54,640 nt of DNA from CAZSHX01 sp964606895. Lineage in GTDB: Bacteria > Bacteroidota > Ignavibacteria > Kapaibacteriales > UBA2268. The notes under the pieces are model-generated. The model did not search any database, had not been told where the DNA came from, and saw only the letters and a list, made by a program, of their open reading frames with translations. Both the position numbers and the translations under genes were made by a program. Shown here in pieces: positions 1 through 7,654 of the stretch. The DNA lies in the NCBI GenBank assembly GCA_964606895.1, contig CAZSHX010000027.1, positions 1-54,640 on the forward strand, written 5' to 3'. How positions within the stretch are numbered: position 1 is the stretch's first letter; each line of letters begins with the position of its first letter.

Positions 1-637
1 ATTTTTCAATAACTTCGGGCGGAGAACAACTTTCTCGTAATCCTTCACAAATTTCGTCGTCCCGTCTGTTTTTATTTTCCATCGTAATCGTATTTTCCGG
101 ACTTAACGGATTGCATTCTTCATTTCCAACTTCGACTTTTCCAAATTCATAATTCAATTCATCAATTTTGGAATTGAAATCTGCATTTTTGTCGGAATCA
201 TCCAGAACGAAATTCACATTCTTATTCAGCAGGCTAATAAGTTTGATGATTTTGGTGTAGTAAGCCAGCATGCTGTTTGCACGAGGGTCGTTGTGGAGTT
301 TATGAGCATTTTCGAGATAGTTGTGCATGAGTTCCCTGTAAATACCCATCAGGGAGTTCGAAATCGCATTTTTTTCCTGAATCAGTTCTTTGATGTTTGA
401 TTCGTGCATGCAGATTTTGAGATTTGTAATATCCGTAAGCATATAATTGTCGTAGAGCCTTACCCGAAAAACCCAGTCGTTTTGACGGGCATATTCAGCA
501 ATCGTTCTCACAGAATACCCTGTCATTGCGGCAACTGTTTTGTACGACCTGCCGATTCCCAAATCTCTGTATTCTTTGAAAAGTTCAAACTTTTCTTCGC
601 CTTTTTGGCTTTCCCATGGCTTGTTTTTGAATTCCAT
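1..637 (-). CDS. Phage terminase small subunit-like HTH protein (3' end outside window)
   Basis: An open frame runs leftward from an ATG at 637 off the window edge, giving 212 codons with no stop. The start has a good Shine-Dalgarno (AAGGAGAAACATC before ATG). The N-terminus has the pattern KPWESQKGEEKFELF, then YRDLGIGRSYKTVA, then an HTH-like segment, then NDWVFRVRLYD. This 'PWE..GE..F..YRD.G.GRS...A...W..R...YD' layout is known from phage-type proteins annotated as small terminase or DNA-packaging HTH proteins. The rest is helical and ends in an acidic, Asn-rich region. The usual role would be DNA recognition for packaging, but no other phage gene lies in the window, so this could be a prophage edge or a domesticated orphan. 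The family call is from memory of the pattern. Confidence 0.55.
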   Translation of the reverse strand, partial: MEFKNKPWESQKGEEKFELFKEYRDLGIGRSYKTVAAMTGYSVRTIAEYARQNDWVFRVRLYDNYMLTDITNLKICMHESNIKELIQEKNAISNSLMGIYRELMHNYLENAHKLHNDPRANSMLAYYTKIIKLISLLNKNVNFVLDDSDKNADFNSKIDELNYEFGKVEVGNEECNPLSPENTITMENKNRRDDEICEGLRESCSPPEVIEK

Positions 638-675
638 GATGTTTCTCCTTTATAAATTTAATAATAATTTTTCTT

Positions 676-699
676 GTTCCCAAGCTCCTGCTTGGGAAC
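676..699. repeat. REP-like palindrome, GTTCCCAAGC family, copy 1
   Basis: A 24-base near-perfect palindrome made of GTTCCCAAGC, a four-base centre (TCCT) and GCTTGGGAAC. Its exact reverse complement occurs at 6125-6148, so the two copies are in opposite orientation 5.4 kb apart. Confidence 0.8.
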
Positions 700-719
700 G
701 AGGTTAAGCACCTAAATGC

Positions 720-896
720 CTAAACTCTTGAAGAGTCCACCCCGTCAGGCTCCGCCTGCCACCCCTCAAGAGGGGAATTTCAAGAAGTTTTTCTTCTCTT
801 AAACTCTTCAACAACTAAACATCTAACCAACTAAACACCTAAACTCCTGAAGAGTCCAACCCGTCACTTCGTGCCAGCCCTCAATGAGGGGAATTT
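720..896. repeat. Two direct copies of a ~58-bp intergenic repeat
   Basis: The unit 'taaactc(t/c)tgaagagtcca' followed by 'cccgtca…gcc…cctcaa…gaggggaattt' occurs at about 720-780 and again at 839-896. Each ends in a small CCCCTC/GAGGGG hairpin. The middle differs (GGCTCCGCC versus CTTCGTGCC), so the ends are better conserved than the centre. Confidence 0.65.
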
Positions 897-1106
897 TCAC
901 TTTCCCCTTTTGAAAAAGGGGTTTAGGGGGATTTTCTTATCTTCACTCTTCCGAGACTACCCCAAAAATCTAATTGCAAAAATAAGGAGAGGACTACCGC
1001 ACATCATGAAGACCATGCATATTTAAAACAAAAACGATGCGAATATAATATTTGCACCGTATTCGCATAATATTCGCATATTCCAAAAAATATGCGGAAT
1101 AAATTT

Positions 1107-1195
1107 CTGAACTGGGATTTCAGGGATTATTGGGATTAGGATGATTTTCAAGAGTTTCTTTTCTTAAATCCTCTTAATCCTGAAATCCGGTTAAT
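1107..1195. repeat. Fold-back repeat, 'ACTGGGATTTCAGG' family, copy 1
   Basis: The left arm begins CTGAACTGGGATTTCAGG and continues into GGGATTAGGATGATTTT. The right arm contains AAATCCTCTTAATCCTGAAA and ends TCCGGTTAAT, so the two arms pair over about 25-30 bases. Related half or full copies lie at 12965-13010 and 16465-16548. Confidence 0.65.
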
Positions 1196-1209
1196 ACGCT
1201 ATTCAGAAT

Positions 1210-1240
1210 AAAAAAAGGTCAGGAGACAACTCCTGACCTT
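1210..1240 (-). terminator. Rho-independent terminator of the deoxyhypusine synthase-like gene
   Basis: A perfect 11-bp stem, AAGGTCAGGAG (1215-1225) and CTCCTGACCTT (1230-1240), has a four-base loop. On the minus strand it is followed by a run of seven T. It lies about 30 bases after the minus-strand stop at 1271. Confidence 0.9.
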
Positions 1241-1270
1241 CGAGATAAAGCTATAAAAATGATGAATATC

Positions 1271-2299
1271 TTATTTGTTCAGCAAATCGAGATAACGTTT
1301 TTCTTTTCTTTGTTTCCAAGCACCTTTTTGGTAAGCATAAGCAGAAATGAGCGGCATTGCAATTGTAGCTTCGCTGAATACCATCTGTTCGTAAGTGGTT
1401 TCAACTTTGCCCCATGAACTTGCTTCCTTGAGAGTTGAACCCGATAGCCCGCCGTCGCGCTCGTCGGCAACCGTAATTTGAATTGCATATTTGTGCATGC
1501 TTGCTTCGATTCCAAGCATATCAGCGGCAACAATAACGTCCTGAGTGAAGTTTTTGGGAACTCCGCCTCCAACCATGAAAAGACCGGTATCTTTTGCTTT
1601 GATTTTGATTTTTGTAAGTTCAAGAAAATCCTTTGCAGAATCAAGCGAAAGAGTTGGACCTTTTGCAAAATACTGGTGGTGAATTAGTCCAAATCCTGCC
1701 GAGCAATCAGAAAATGCCGGTACAAATATCGGAACTCCCTTTTCGTAGGCATTTCTGACGACTGAGTTTTCGCCTTTTTTGTTCATGACAAGCCATTTGC
1801 CCATTTCCTCGATGAACTCACGACTGCTGTAAGGTCTGGGGTCAAGGCTGTTAGCAATTTCGGCAATGGTCATATCGCAGACTCTTAGGTCTTCTTCGTC
1901 AATATATGTATCGTAGATTCTGTCAATCATCAAATCGCGGAGTTCGTTGTCGTCAACAAATTGAGTTCCCTGGTAGTGACTGAACCCGAGTCCTTCGAAA
2001 AAATCCTGATCAACAATAACGGCACCTGTCGAAATGATTGCATCAATCATGTTATTTTGAATCATATCAACAACGATGTTCTTCATACCGGCACTGAAAA
2101 GCGAGCCGGCAAGAGTTAGAAAAACAGAACATCCTTTGTCCTTCAGCATTTGAACATAAATGTTAGCGGCACGGTTCAGATTTCTTGCCTGAAAAGGTGT
2201 TTTTCCCATTGCATCAACAAGGTTAACAACGTCAAGTTTCTTAATATCAATGTGTTCGACCAATTTCTTTTTGTTTAGGTAATCCTGTTTAGTCGGCAT
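1271..2299 (-). CDS. Deoxyhypusine synthase-like protein
   Basis: 342 residues from the ATG at 2299, which is preceded by GGAG (GGAGTAAAAATAATG). A 23-residue upstream extension in the same frame lacks an RBS and was rejected. The protein matches the bacterial deoxyhypusine synthase family. It has LTLAGSLFSAGMKN and IISTGAVIVDQD in the N-terminal half (NAD/spermidine fold) and SSWGKVET near the C-terminus. The Lys of SWGK corresponds to the lysine that carries the aminobutyl intermediate in the eukaryotic enzyme. Bacteria generally lack eIF5A, so these homologues are thought to make homospermidine or modify another target; the substrate here is unknown. It is a single-gene unit with its own terminator, divergent from the glutamine synthetase gene. 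Confidence 0.88.
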   Translation of the reverse strand: MPTKQDYLNKKKLVEHIDIKKLDVVNLVDAMGKTPFQARNLNRAANIYVQMLKDKGCSVFLTLAGSLFSAGMKNIVVDMIQNNMIDAIISTGAVIVDQDFFEGLGFSHYQGTQFVDDNELRDLMIDRIYDTYIDEEDLRVCDMTIAEIANSLDPRPYSSREFIEEMGKWLVMNKKGENSVVRNAYEKGVPIFVPAFSDCSAGFGLIHHQYFAKGPTLSLDSAKDFLELTKIKIKAKDTGLFMVGGGVPKNFTQDVIVAADMLGIEASMHKYAIQITVADERDGGLSGSTLKEASSWGKVETTYEQMVFSEATIAMPLISAYAYQKGAWKQRKEKRYLDLLNK

Positions 2300-2514
2300 T
2301 ATTTTTACTCCAAATATATTAAATGAACAATTACTTTTTTGCAAAACTAAGGAATAATTTAATAACATCTAAATAAAATTTGGGTTAATATTGTGTTTAA
2401 ATATAATAAAATCAACATATTTCTTTAAAAATCAAAATCATTGTGTTATATTTATAAGTTTATTATTTATCAATTGTGAAAATATTTTTTATTTGATGTT
2501 TACGGAGAAAATTT

Positions 2515-4059
2515 ATGGTTAAGAATTCAAGCTTTGCTCTCGCTAATCCAATATCAATGATTACCGGGAAAGAACGCCACGAGCTGACAAGAGACGATTT
2601 GATTAATGTTATTATCGAAAAACAGATTGAAAGAATTACTTTCCACTACACAGGAATTGACGGAAAGATCAAGGAACTGCGTATTCCTATTTCCAGCAGG
2701 AAGCAGGCAGAGCTTATTCTTGCAGAAGGCGAACGTTGTGACGGTTCTTCGCTTTTCAAAGGAATGGTCGAAGTCGGTTCTTCCGATTTGTACATTGTTC
2801 CGGTTTACAAATCTGCTTTTCTGAATCCATTCGACCCGAAAAGTCTCGATTTTATCTGCCGCTTTTTCACCCGTGACGGTGAACTTGCCCCGTTTGCTCC
2901 CGATAATATTCTTCATAATGCCACACAGCTTTTGAAAAAAGATACGGGATATGAATTGCAGGCACTGGGCGAACTTGAGTTCTATCTCATCGGTCATGTT
3001 GACAATATGAGCTATGCTCTTCCAAAGCAAAAAGGCTACCATGCAACAGCTCCTTTCTCTAAAACTGTAGAGATTGTTAATGAAATGCTGAGATATCTGA
3101 CTCAGATTACAGGAGCCGTAAAATATGCACATAACGAAGTAGGTTCATTGCAAAAAGTGGAAAGCGACTATGCCGAACTGAACGGCAAAATGGCTGAGCA
3201 AGTTGAGATTGAATTCAATTTAACTGACATTGAAGAAACTGCCGACAATCTTGTGCTTGCCAGCTGGATAATCCGCAACGTTGCCTACAACCGCAATTTC
3301 ATTGCCACCTTCTTCCCGAAAATTGAACCGGGACACGCAGGAACAGGTATGCACATACACATGGCACTTGCCAAAAACGGCAAAAATGTTATGACCGATG
3401 CAGAAGGCGAACTTACAATTGATGCCAAAAAACTTATTGGTGGATTGTGCCGCTACGCACCAAGCCTGACAGCATTCGGCAATATGGTTTCGGCAAGTTA
3501 TCTCCGTCTTGTACCGAATCAGGAAGCACCAACCAAAGTTTGCTGGAGCGACTCAAACCGCAGTGCATTAATCCGCGTTCCTTTGGCTTGGACAAAATCG
3601 AACAATCTTGCAAAAATGATTAATCCTCAGCAGGCACAACCTCTCGAAAGAGAAGAAAGCCGCCAGACTGTGGAACTTAGAAGTCCCGACGGAAGTGCAA
3701 ATGCCCATCTGTTGCTAAGCGGAATTACGATGGCAGTTGATTGGGGATTGACAAACGAAAAGCAGGCTCTCGACATTGCCGAACACAGTCATGTTTCTGG
3801 AAATATTGCCGCTTCGTCATTCTATTCAGAACTTACAGAGCTTTCAACAAGCTGTACGGAATCTTCCGAAAAACTTCTTCAGCAGAGAGCACTTTTCGAA
3901 AGAGGAAGTATTTTCCCGCATCAGGTTCTTACTTATTTTGCGAAAGTTCTTCAGGCTGAAAACGACAGAGGACTGAACAACCGTCTTTTGGCAATGCCGT
4001 CGGAGGACCAGCTGATTGAGTCCAGAAGAATTATGCACCGCGATTTGCACAGACATTGA
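2515..4059 (+). CDS. glnA: Glutamine synthetase (type I-like, Bacteroidota-type clade)
   Basis: 514 residues, with a strong RBS (ACGGAGAAAATTTATG). Glutamine synthetase joins ammonia to glutamate using ATP and acts in the cytoplasm as a dodecamer in type I enzymes. Visible landmarks are the metal-ligand stretch GELEFYLIG, the ATP/glutamate motif GHAGTGMHIHMAL, the substrate loop LVPNQEAPTKVCWSDSNRSA, and VELRSPDGSANAHLLLSG. The NLYDLPPEE adenylylation segment of enterobacterial GSI-beta is not seen after that point; the C-terminus is instead helical and charged. This suggests no regulation by adenylyl transfer (inference). It stands alone between divergent and downstream genes, with a hairpin after the stop. 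Confidence 0.9.
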   Translation: MVKNSSFALANPISMITGKERHELTRDDLINVIIEKQIERITFHYTGIDGKIKELRIPISSRKQAELILAEGERCDGSSLFKGMVEVGSSDLYIVPVYKSAFLNPFDPKSLDFICRFFTRDGELAPFAPDNILHNATQLLKKDTGYELQALGELEFYLIGHVDNMSYALPKQKGYHATAPFSKTVEIVNEMLRYLTQITGAVKYAHNEVGSLQKVESDYAELNGKMAEQVEIEFNLTDIEETADNLVLASWIIRNVAYNRNFIATFFPKIEPGHAGTGMHIHMALAKNGKNVMTDAEGELTIDAKKLIGGLCRYAPSLTAFGNMVSASYLRLVPNQEAPTKVCWSDSNRSALIRVPLAWTKSNNLAKMINPQQAQPLEREESRQTVELRSPDGSANAHLLLSGITMAVDWGLTNEKQALDIAEHSHVSGNIAASSFYSELTELSTSCTESSEKLLQQRALFERGSIFPHQVLTYFAKVLQAENDRGLNNRLLAMPSEDQLIESRRIMHRDLHRH

Positions 4060-4083
4060 TATTGTTAAATTGAAGATAATTGG

Positions 4084-4116
4084 AACTTCCCGGAAGATTG
4101 ATTCTTTCGGGAAGTT
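4084..4116 (+). terminator. Hairpin after glutamine synthetase
   Basis: AACTTCCCGGAAGA pairs with TCTTTCGGGAAGTT around a short loop, a 14-bp stem with one G-U pair. It lies 24 bases after the stop. The following U-tract is weak, so termination strength is uncertain. Confidence 0.6.
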
Positions 4117-4151
4117 ATCTGTAAACTTTAAAAATTTGTCATTAAAAAATT

Positions 4152-4652
4152 ATGCCAAATCAAACAGTAACTGCTGACAATATATTCGACATGATTCATC
4201 AGATTCGTGGCGAAAAAGTCCTACTCGACTTAGATTTAGCCATGCTTTATGGAGTAGAAACGAGGGCATTAAAACAATCTGTAAAGAGGAATATTGACCG
4301 ATTCCCGAAAGATTTCATGTTTTCACTCTCTAAGAATGAAATTGCTCTATTGCTATCACAAAATGTGATACCTTCATGGCAAGTATTAGGCGGTGCAATG
4401 CCTTACGCATTTACTGAGCATGGAGTTGCGATGCTTTCCGGCGTTCTGAAAAGCAAGAAAGCAATAGAAATAAACATTGGGATAATCTGGGCTTTTGTCG
4501 AACTTCGTAAAATTGCTTCTTTGCATAAAGAATTATTTGAACGTATTGAAAATCTTGAGGATGGTTTTGATTCACTCAAAAATTTGGTAAAATCCCTTCT
4601 CGTTCAAAACACCAATCCAAAAAATAAAATCGGTTTCTATCTTGACCAGTAA
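4152..4652 (+). CDS. ORF6N domain protein (phage-type DNA-binding)
   Basis: 166 residues. The first ~90 residues match the ORF6N domain: IRGEKVLLDLDLAMLYGVET, then ALKQSVKRNIDRFPKDFMFSL, then AFTEHGVAMLSGVL. In phages this module sits in KilA-N/anti-repressor type proteins that bind DNA. The C-terminal half is a predicted coiled coil (LHKELFERIENLEDGFDSL). Free-standing ORF6N genes are common in Bacteroidota chromosomes and their role is unclear. There is no clear RBS. The preceding hairpin suggests an independent transcript. Confidence 0.85.
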   Translation: MPNQTVTADNIFDMIHQIRGEKVLLDLDLAMLYGVETRALKQSVKRNIDRFPKDFMFSLSKNEIALLLSQNVIPSWQVLGGAMPYAFTEHGVAMLSGVLKSKKAIEINIGIIWAFVELRKIASLHKELFERIENLEDGFDSLKNLVKSLLVQNTNPKNKIGFYLDQ

Positions 4653-4835
4653 ACATCCTTCTTCAAAATCATTTGCTACTACATTTTAGCTTTATGAATA
4701 ATACATTTATTATCATATATTAGCAGTGTAGGTCTTTCATTTTTTGAAATGGTTTCTGCTGATTCATTTTTGTTTTGTTAGTTCTTTTTCGTAAGTTGTA
4801 TTTTGAAAAAGTTTATTTAATCTTTTTAGGTTAAT

Positions 4836-5735
4836 ATGAATTACAAAATGTTAGTATCAGCAATCCTTTCAGCAGTTTTCCTCTTCTCTGCTTCGCTGTA
4901 TTCCGCGGAGCCTTTGGTTAAATTCTATCTGAATGATGGAAGCACAAAGCAATATAATCTCAGCGAGATTGACAGTTTGGGAGTTATTGACAAAAAGAAT
5001 AATTATGTGATGAGAATTCATTACGATGATACTCTTATCGCATATTACCCGACGGAAATCATCGGAAGTATCAAATTTGAAAATGATACTTTAAATATTT
5101 ACATCTTCTCTTATCCCAAACCTTACAAAATAAGCAGTATTGACAGCCTAATCTTTTACATTGACCAATGGCAACCCCTCACTATCGGCTCTCAGGTCTG
5201 GATGCTCAAAAACCTTAATGTTGACCATTACAGAAATGGTGATTCTATTCTGGAAGTTTCAAATTCAACTGAATGGAGTCATTTAACATCTGGTGCATGG
5301 TGTCATTATAATAATGAACCTACAAATGGAAAGTTATATGGGAAGCTTTATACGTGGGATGGTGTCAATGACCCACGTGGATTAGCACCGTTAGGGTGGC
5401 ATGTTCCAACTGATGATGAGTGGACAACACTTACGAACTACTCAGGTGGTGAAAGTACATGCGGTAAAATACTGAAGGAAAATGGGAGATCTCACTGGTT
5501 GAAAGACAATATAGCTACAAATGAAAATGGTTTTACTGCTCTTCCGGGTGGTATGCGAGATGGTTCTGGTATTCTGTTTTATCTAATAAATGAAGGAGGT
5601 ACTTGGTGGGCATCTACTCAGGCAGATGATGCAAGAGCATGGTTTAGAAGCTTGGAACACGATCGTCTTGATATTAGAAGGGATAAACTTTACAGAAATG
5701 ATGGAATGTCAGTCCGCTGTGTGAAAGATAAGTAA
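4836..5735 (+). CDS. Exported FISUMP-domain protein
   Basis: 299 residues with a signal peptide (MNYKMLVSAILSAVFLFSAS, cleavage after a Ser-Ala stretch). Residues ~25-120 carry two similar beta-rich units, each ending in a 'S.IDSL.(V/F)' motif. Residues ~120-298 are a Fibrobacter succinogenes major paralogous (FISUMP) domain: YGKLYTWDGVNDPRGLAPLG, WHVPTDDEWTTL, GFTALPGGMRDGSG, WWAST, then GMSVRCVKD at the end. FISUMP proteins are exported and often occur in large families; the fold resembles sulfatase-modifying or lectin-like domains, but the function is unknown. No T9SS tail is present. It is followed by a repeat/transposase relic. Confidence 0.85.
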   Translation: MNYKMLVSAILSAVFLFSASLYSAEPLVKFYLNDGSTKQYNLSEIDSLGVIDKKNNYVMRIHYDDTLIAYYPTEIIGSIKFENDTLNIYIFSYPKPYKISSIDSLIFYIDQWQPLTIGSQVWMLKNLNVDHYRNGDSILEVSNSTEWSHLTSGAWCHYNNEPTNGKLYGKLYTWDGVNDPRGLAPLGWHVPTDDEWTTLTNYSGGESTCGKILKENGRSHWLKDNIATNENGFTALPGGMRDGSGILFYLINEGGTWWASTQADDARAWFRSLEHDRLDIRRDKLYRNDGMSVRCVKDK

Positions 5736-5791
5736 ATGACTAATTGATTCTTTCATAAATTTGATTATTGAAGTCCTGTTTTTAAATTCTT

Positions 5792-5807
5792 AATCCCGTT
5801 AGGGATT
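5792..5807. repeat. AATCCCTAACGGGATT palindrome, copy 1 (inverted orientation)
   Basis: A 16-base imperfect palindrome read here as AATCCCGTTAGGGATT. Copies at 6012-6027 and 6065-6080 are its exact reverse complement, so the three copies flank the transposase relic in opposing orientation. Confidence 0.8.
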
Positions 5808-5887
5808 TAATGTTTGTAACTAACTGAATAAACACAGAATCTTAGAACTCCGTAGGTGTTCAATATATTTTTTGGATAGATTTTTTT

Positions 5888-6031
5888 ATGGCAAATACTT
5901 ATACACAGCTTTTTATTCGGATTGTTTTTGTAGTCAAAGGCAGAAGCAATTTGATAACAAATGAATTTAAAGAAGAACTTTACAAATACATAACAGGTAT
6001 TACACACATTCAATCCCTAACGGGATTGTAA
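5888..6031 (+). pseudogene. Truncated IS200/RAYT-like tyrosine transposase (TnpA fragment)
   Basis: 47 codons from the ATG at 5888. It reads MANTYTQLFIRIVFVVKGR, then SNLITNEFKEELYKYITGI, and then stops. This is the conserved N-terminus of IS200/IS605-type (Y1, HUH) transposases, in which TYTQ.(Y/F)I.IVF.VKGR and ELYKYI.GI are typical. Full proteins are about 150 residues and later carry the HUH and Tyr motifs. Here the frame runs directly into the palindrome AATCCCTAACGGGATT, whose last bases provide the stop codon. The gene is therefore cut at a palindrome, as expected if the palindrome inserted or if a deletion ended there. An imperfect GAACTCCGTAGGTGTTC palindrome lies upstream near 5845. 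Confidence 0.75.
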
Positions 6032-6080
6032 ATCCTCGGGTGATTATCTGTGTTAAAAACATTTAATCCCTAACGGGATT
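6012..6080. repeat. AATCCCTAACGGGATT palindrome, copies 2 and 3
   Basis: Two identical direct copies, 6012-6027 and 6065-6080. The first forms the 3' end of the truncated transposase frame. The spacer is unique AT-rich sequence. Confidence 0.8.
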
Positions 6081-6124
6081 AGTGATTTTCGCTGGCTCAG
6101 AATGTTTCTGTTTAGTAAAATGAT

Positions 6125-6148
6125 GTTCCCAAGCAGGAGCTTGGGAAC
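6125..6148. repeat. REP-like palindrome, GTTCCCAAGC family, copy 2
   Basis: GTTCCCAAGC, AGGA, GCTTGGGAAC. It is the exact reverse complement of the copy at 676-699. It lies just before the ftsZ terminator in the convergent region. Confidence 0.8.
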
Positions 6149-6184
6149 GAGAGAAACCTTGAAGAATACTTCTTCCACAAAAAA

Positions 6185-6216
6185 AACAGGTCATCCTTTT
6201 TCATGAATGACCTGTT
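6185..6216 (-). terminator. ftsZ: Terminator of the ftsQAZ operon
   Basis: AACAGGTCAT (6185-6194) and ATGACCTGTT (6207-6216) form a 10-bp stem. On the minus strand the stem is followed by a run of T (TTTTTT at 6186-6181). It lies 41 bases after the ftsZ stop. Confidence 0.85.
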
Positions 6217-6256
6217 TCGTTATTAACTGAAATCTATATGAAAAAAAAACGGGGAA

Positions 6257-7612
6257 TTAATCCATAATCTTTCGCAAAAAAGCCGGTTTTTCAAGTGCTT
6301 CGTAAGTCATGTCGTTCTGCTCGGTGGTTTCGATTGTTTCGCTTTCTTCGGCAAATTTATTCATTTGATTGAAACCTCCCAAATTCGGAAATGAATCTCT
6401 CATCGGTCTGCGTTCGTAAGCCGGAATATCGTAATTTTTCAGATCTTTGTCGCCTTTGGGTGTAGATATCGGTTTTGGGCTTGGAGTAACACTATGGTTT
6501 CCATTGCCGTTACCGTTTCCGTTTCCTCCGCCGAAAAGCACCGAAGGTTTTGAAAAGTTCTGCTGAATATCTTTGTTCCCATTAAATGGAATTTTAATAG
6601 CACCTGGTTTACTGATGTTTGCTCTTTCTTCATGTTTCAGGAATGAACTTACCTGATTGTGATTGAAACCGGTTGCAACAACAGTTACCATGATTTCTTC
6701 GGAAGGCTCGTCCTTGCAGACAACGCCATGGATAAGATTAACATCACTGCCGGTTGCATTTTCAACTATCGAAACAGCTTCTGCAATTTCGTGCATGCTC
6801 ATGTCGCTTCCGCCCGTCAGATTGACCAGCACGCCCTGTGCTCCGGATATTGATATGCCGTCAAGCAAAGGTGAGTTCAAAGCGTTGTGAGTGGCTTCTG
6901 CGGCACGATTTTCGCCACGTGCGGTTCCAATGCCCATTAAAGCATCGCCCATGCCTTTCATGATTGTTCTAACGTCAGCAAAGTCAACGTTAACGCGACC
7001 ATGCTCGGAAATAATATCGGCTATTCCTCTTGTAGCATTATAAAGCACTTCGTCCACTTTTTCGAATGCGGCACCGAAGCTCGTATTTTTATCAATAATA
7101 TCAAGAAGCTTCTGATTAGGAATTATAATCAAAGCATCCACATACTGTCTTAGTTCCTGAATACCCTGCTCTGCAACGGCAATTCTTTTCTTTCCTTCCC
7201 AAAGGAACGGTCTGGTAACAATGCCGACTACCAGAGCTCCGATTTCCTGACCAATGCGGGCAATAATGGGTGCACCGCCGGTACCTGTTCCACCGCCCAT
7301 GCCTCCGGTAACGAAAATCATATCGCTACCTTTGAGGAAATCTTTGATTTCGTCCACCGTTTCTTCAACGGATTTCTTTCCGGTTTCCGGATTGGCTCCG
7401 GCACCGAGACCTCGGGTAATTTCCTTACCCACTTGTATTTTAAGCGGTGCAAGGTTGTGAGCAAGAGCTTGTTTGTCGGTATTTGCGGCAATAAAATCAA
7501 CGCCGCTAAGCCCTTTTCTAATCATATTGTTTACTGCATTTCCACCGCCGCCGCCAACACCAACGACTCGGATTTTTGCCCCTTCTGCTGCATGAGTGTC
7601 AAGTTCAATCAT
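6257..7612 (-). CDS. ftsZ: Cell division GTPase FtsZ
   Basis: 451 residues from the ATG at 7612, with a GGGGGA RBS four bases upstream; a TTG four codons earlier overlaps that RBS and was rejected. FtsZ is the tubulin-like GTPase that forms the Z ring. Visible are the N-terminal nucleotide loop VGVGGGGGNAVNNM, the tubulin signature GGMGGGTGTGGAPIIA, and the NTDKQAL and RPFLWEGKKR regions. The C-terminal linker is long and contains a Gly-Asn tract encoded by a hexamer repeat (near 6496-6535). The last residues, KPAFLRKIMD, are the conserved tail that contacts FtsA or other membrane tethers. It is the last gene of ftsQ-ftsA-ftsZ, 42 bases after ftsA. Confidence 0.98.
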   Translation of the reverse strand: MIELDTHAAEGAKIRVVGVGGGGGNAVNNMIRKGLSGVDFIAANTDKQALAHNLAPLKIQVGKEITRGLGAGANPETGKKSVEETVDEIKDFLKGSDMIFVTGGMGGGTGTGGAPIIARIGQEIGALVVGIVTRPFLWEGKKRIAVAEQGIQELRQYVDALIIIPNQKLLDIIDKNTSFGAAFEKVDEVLYNATRGIADIISEHGRVNVDFADVRTIMKGMGDALMGIGTARGENRAAEATHNALNSPLLDGISISGAQGVLVNLTGGSDMSMHEIAEAVSIVENATGSDVNLIHGVVCKDEPSEEIMVTVVATGFNHNQVSSFLKHEERANISKPGAIKIPFNGNKDIQQNFSKPSVLFGGGNGNGNGNGNHSVTPSPKPISTPKGDKDLKNYDIPAYERRPMRDSFPNLGGFNQMNKFAEESETIETTEQNDMTYEALEKPAFLRKIMD

Positions 7613-7654
7613 GTAATCCCCCAATTAATGTTTGAATGAATATATATCAACTTT

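Larger units (their letters stand above)
638..1209. other. Repeat-rich spacer without a gene
   Basis: About 570 bases without a convincing reading frame. It is a stack of dispersed-repeat fragments: a GTTCCCAAGC palindrome, two direct copies of a roughly 58-base unit (near 720-780 and 839-896), a 'ccccttttgaaaaaggggtttaggggg' type segment near 898-934, a cluster of ATTCGCAT/ATGCGAAT boxes (1037-1044, 1061-1068, 1072-1079), and a fold-back element near 1107-1195. Such stacks suggest a tolerant landing site for mobile palindromes. Confidence 0.6.

Noticed and set aside
404..655. 83-codon open frame on the plus strand
   Set aside because: It is antisense to the better supported HTH/terminase-like frame, which has an RBS and a recognisable pattern.
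1037..1079. ATGCGAAT / ATTCGCAT boxes as an operator
   Set aside because: No gene starts within 200 bases downstream in either orientation and the area is a dispersed-repeat stack, so a regulatory role is unsupported.
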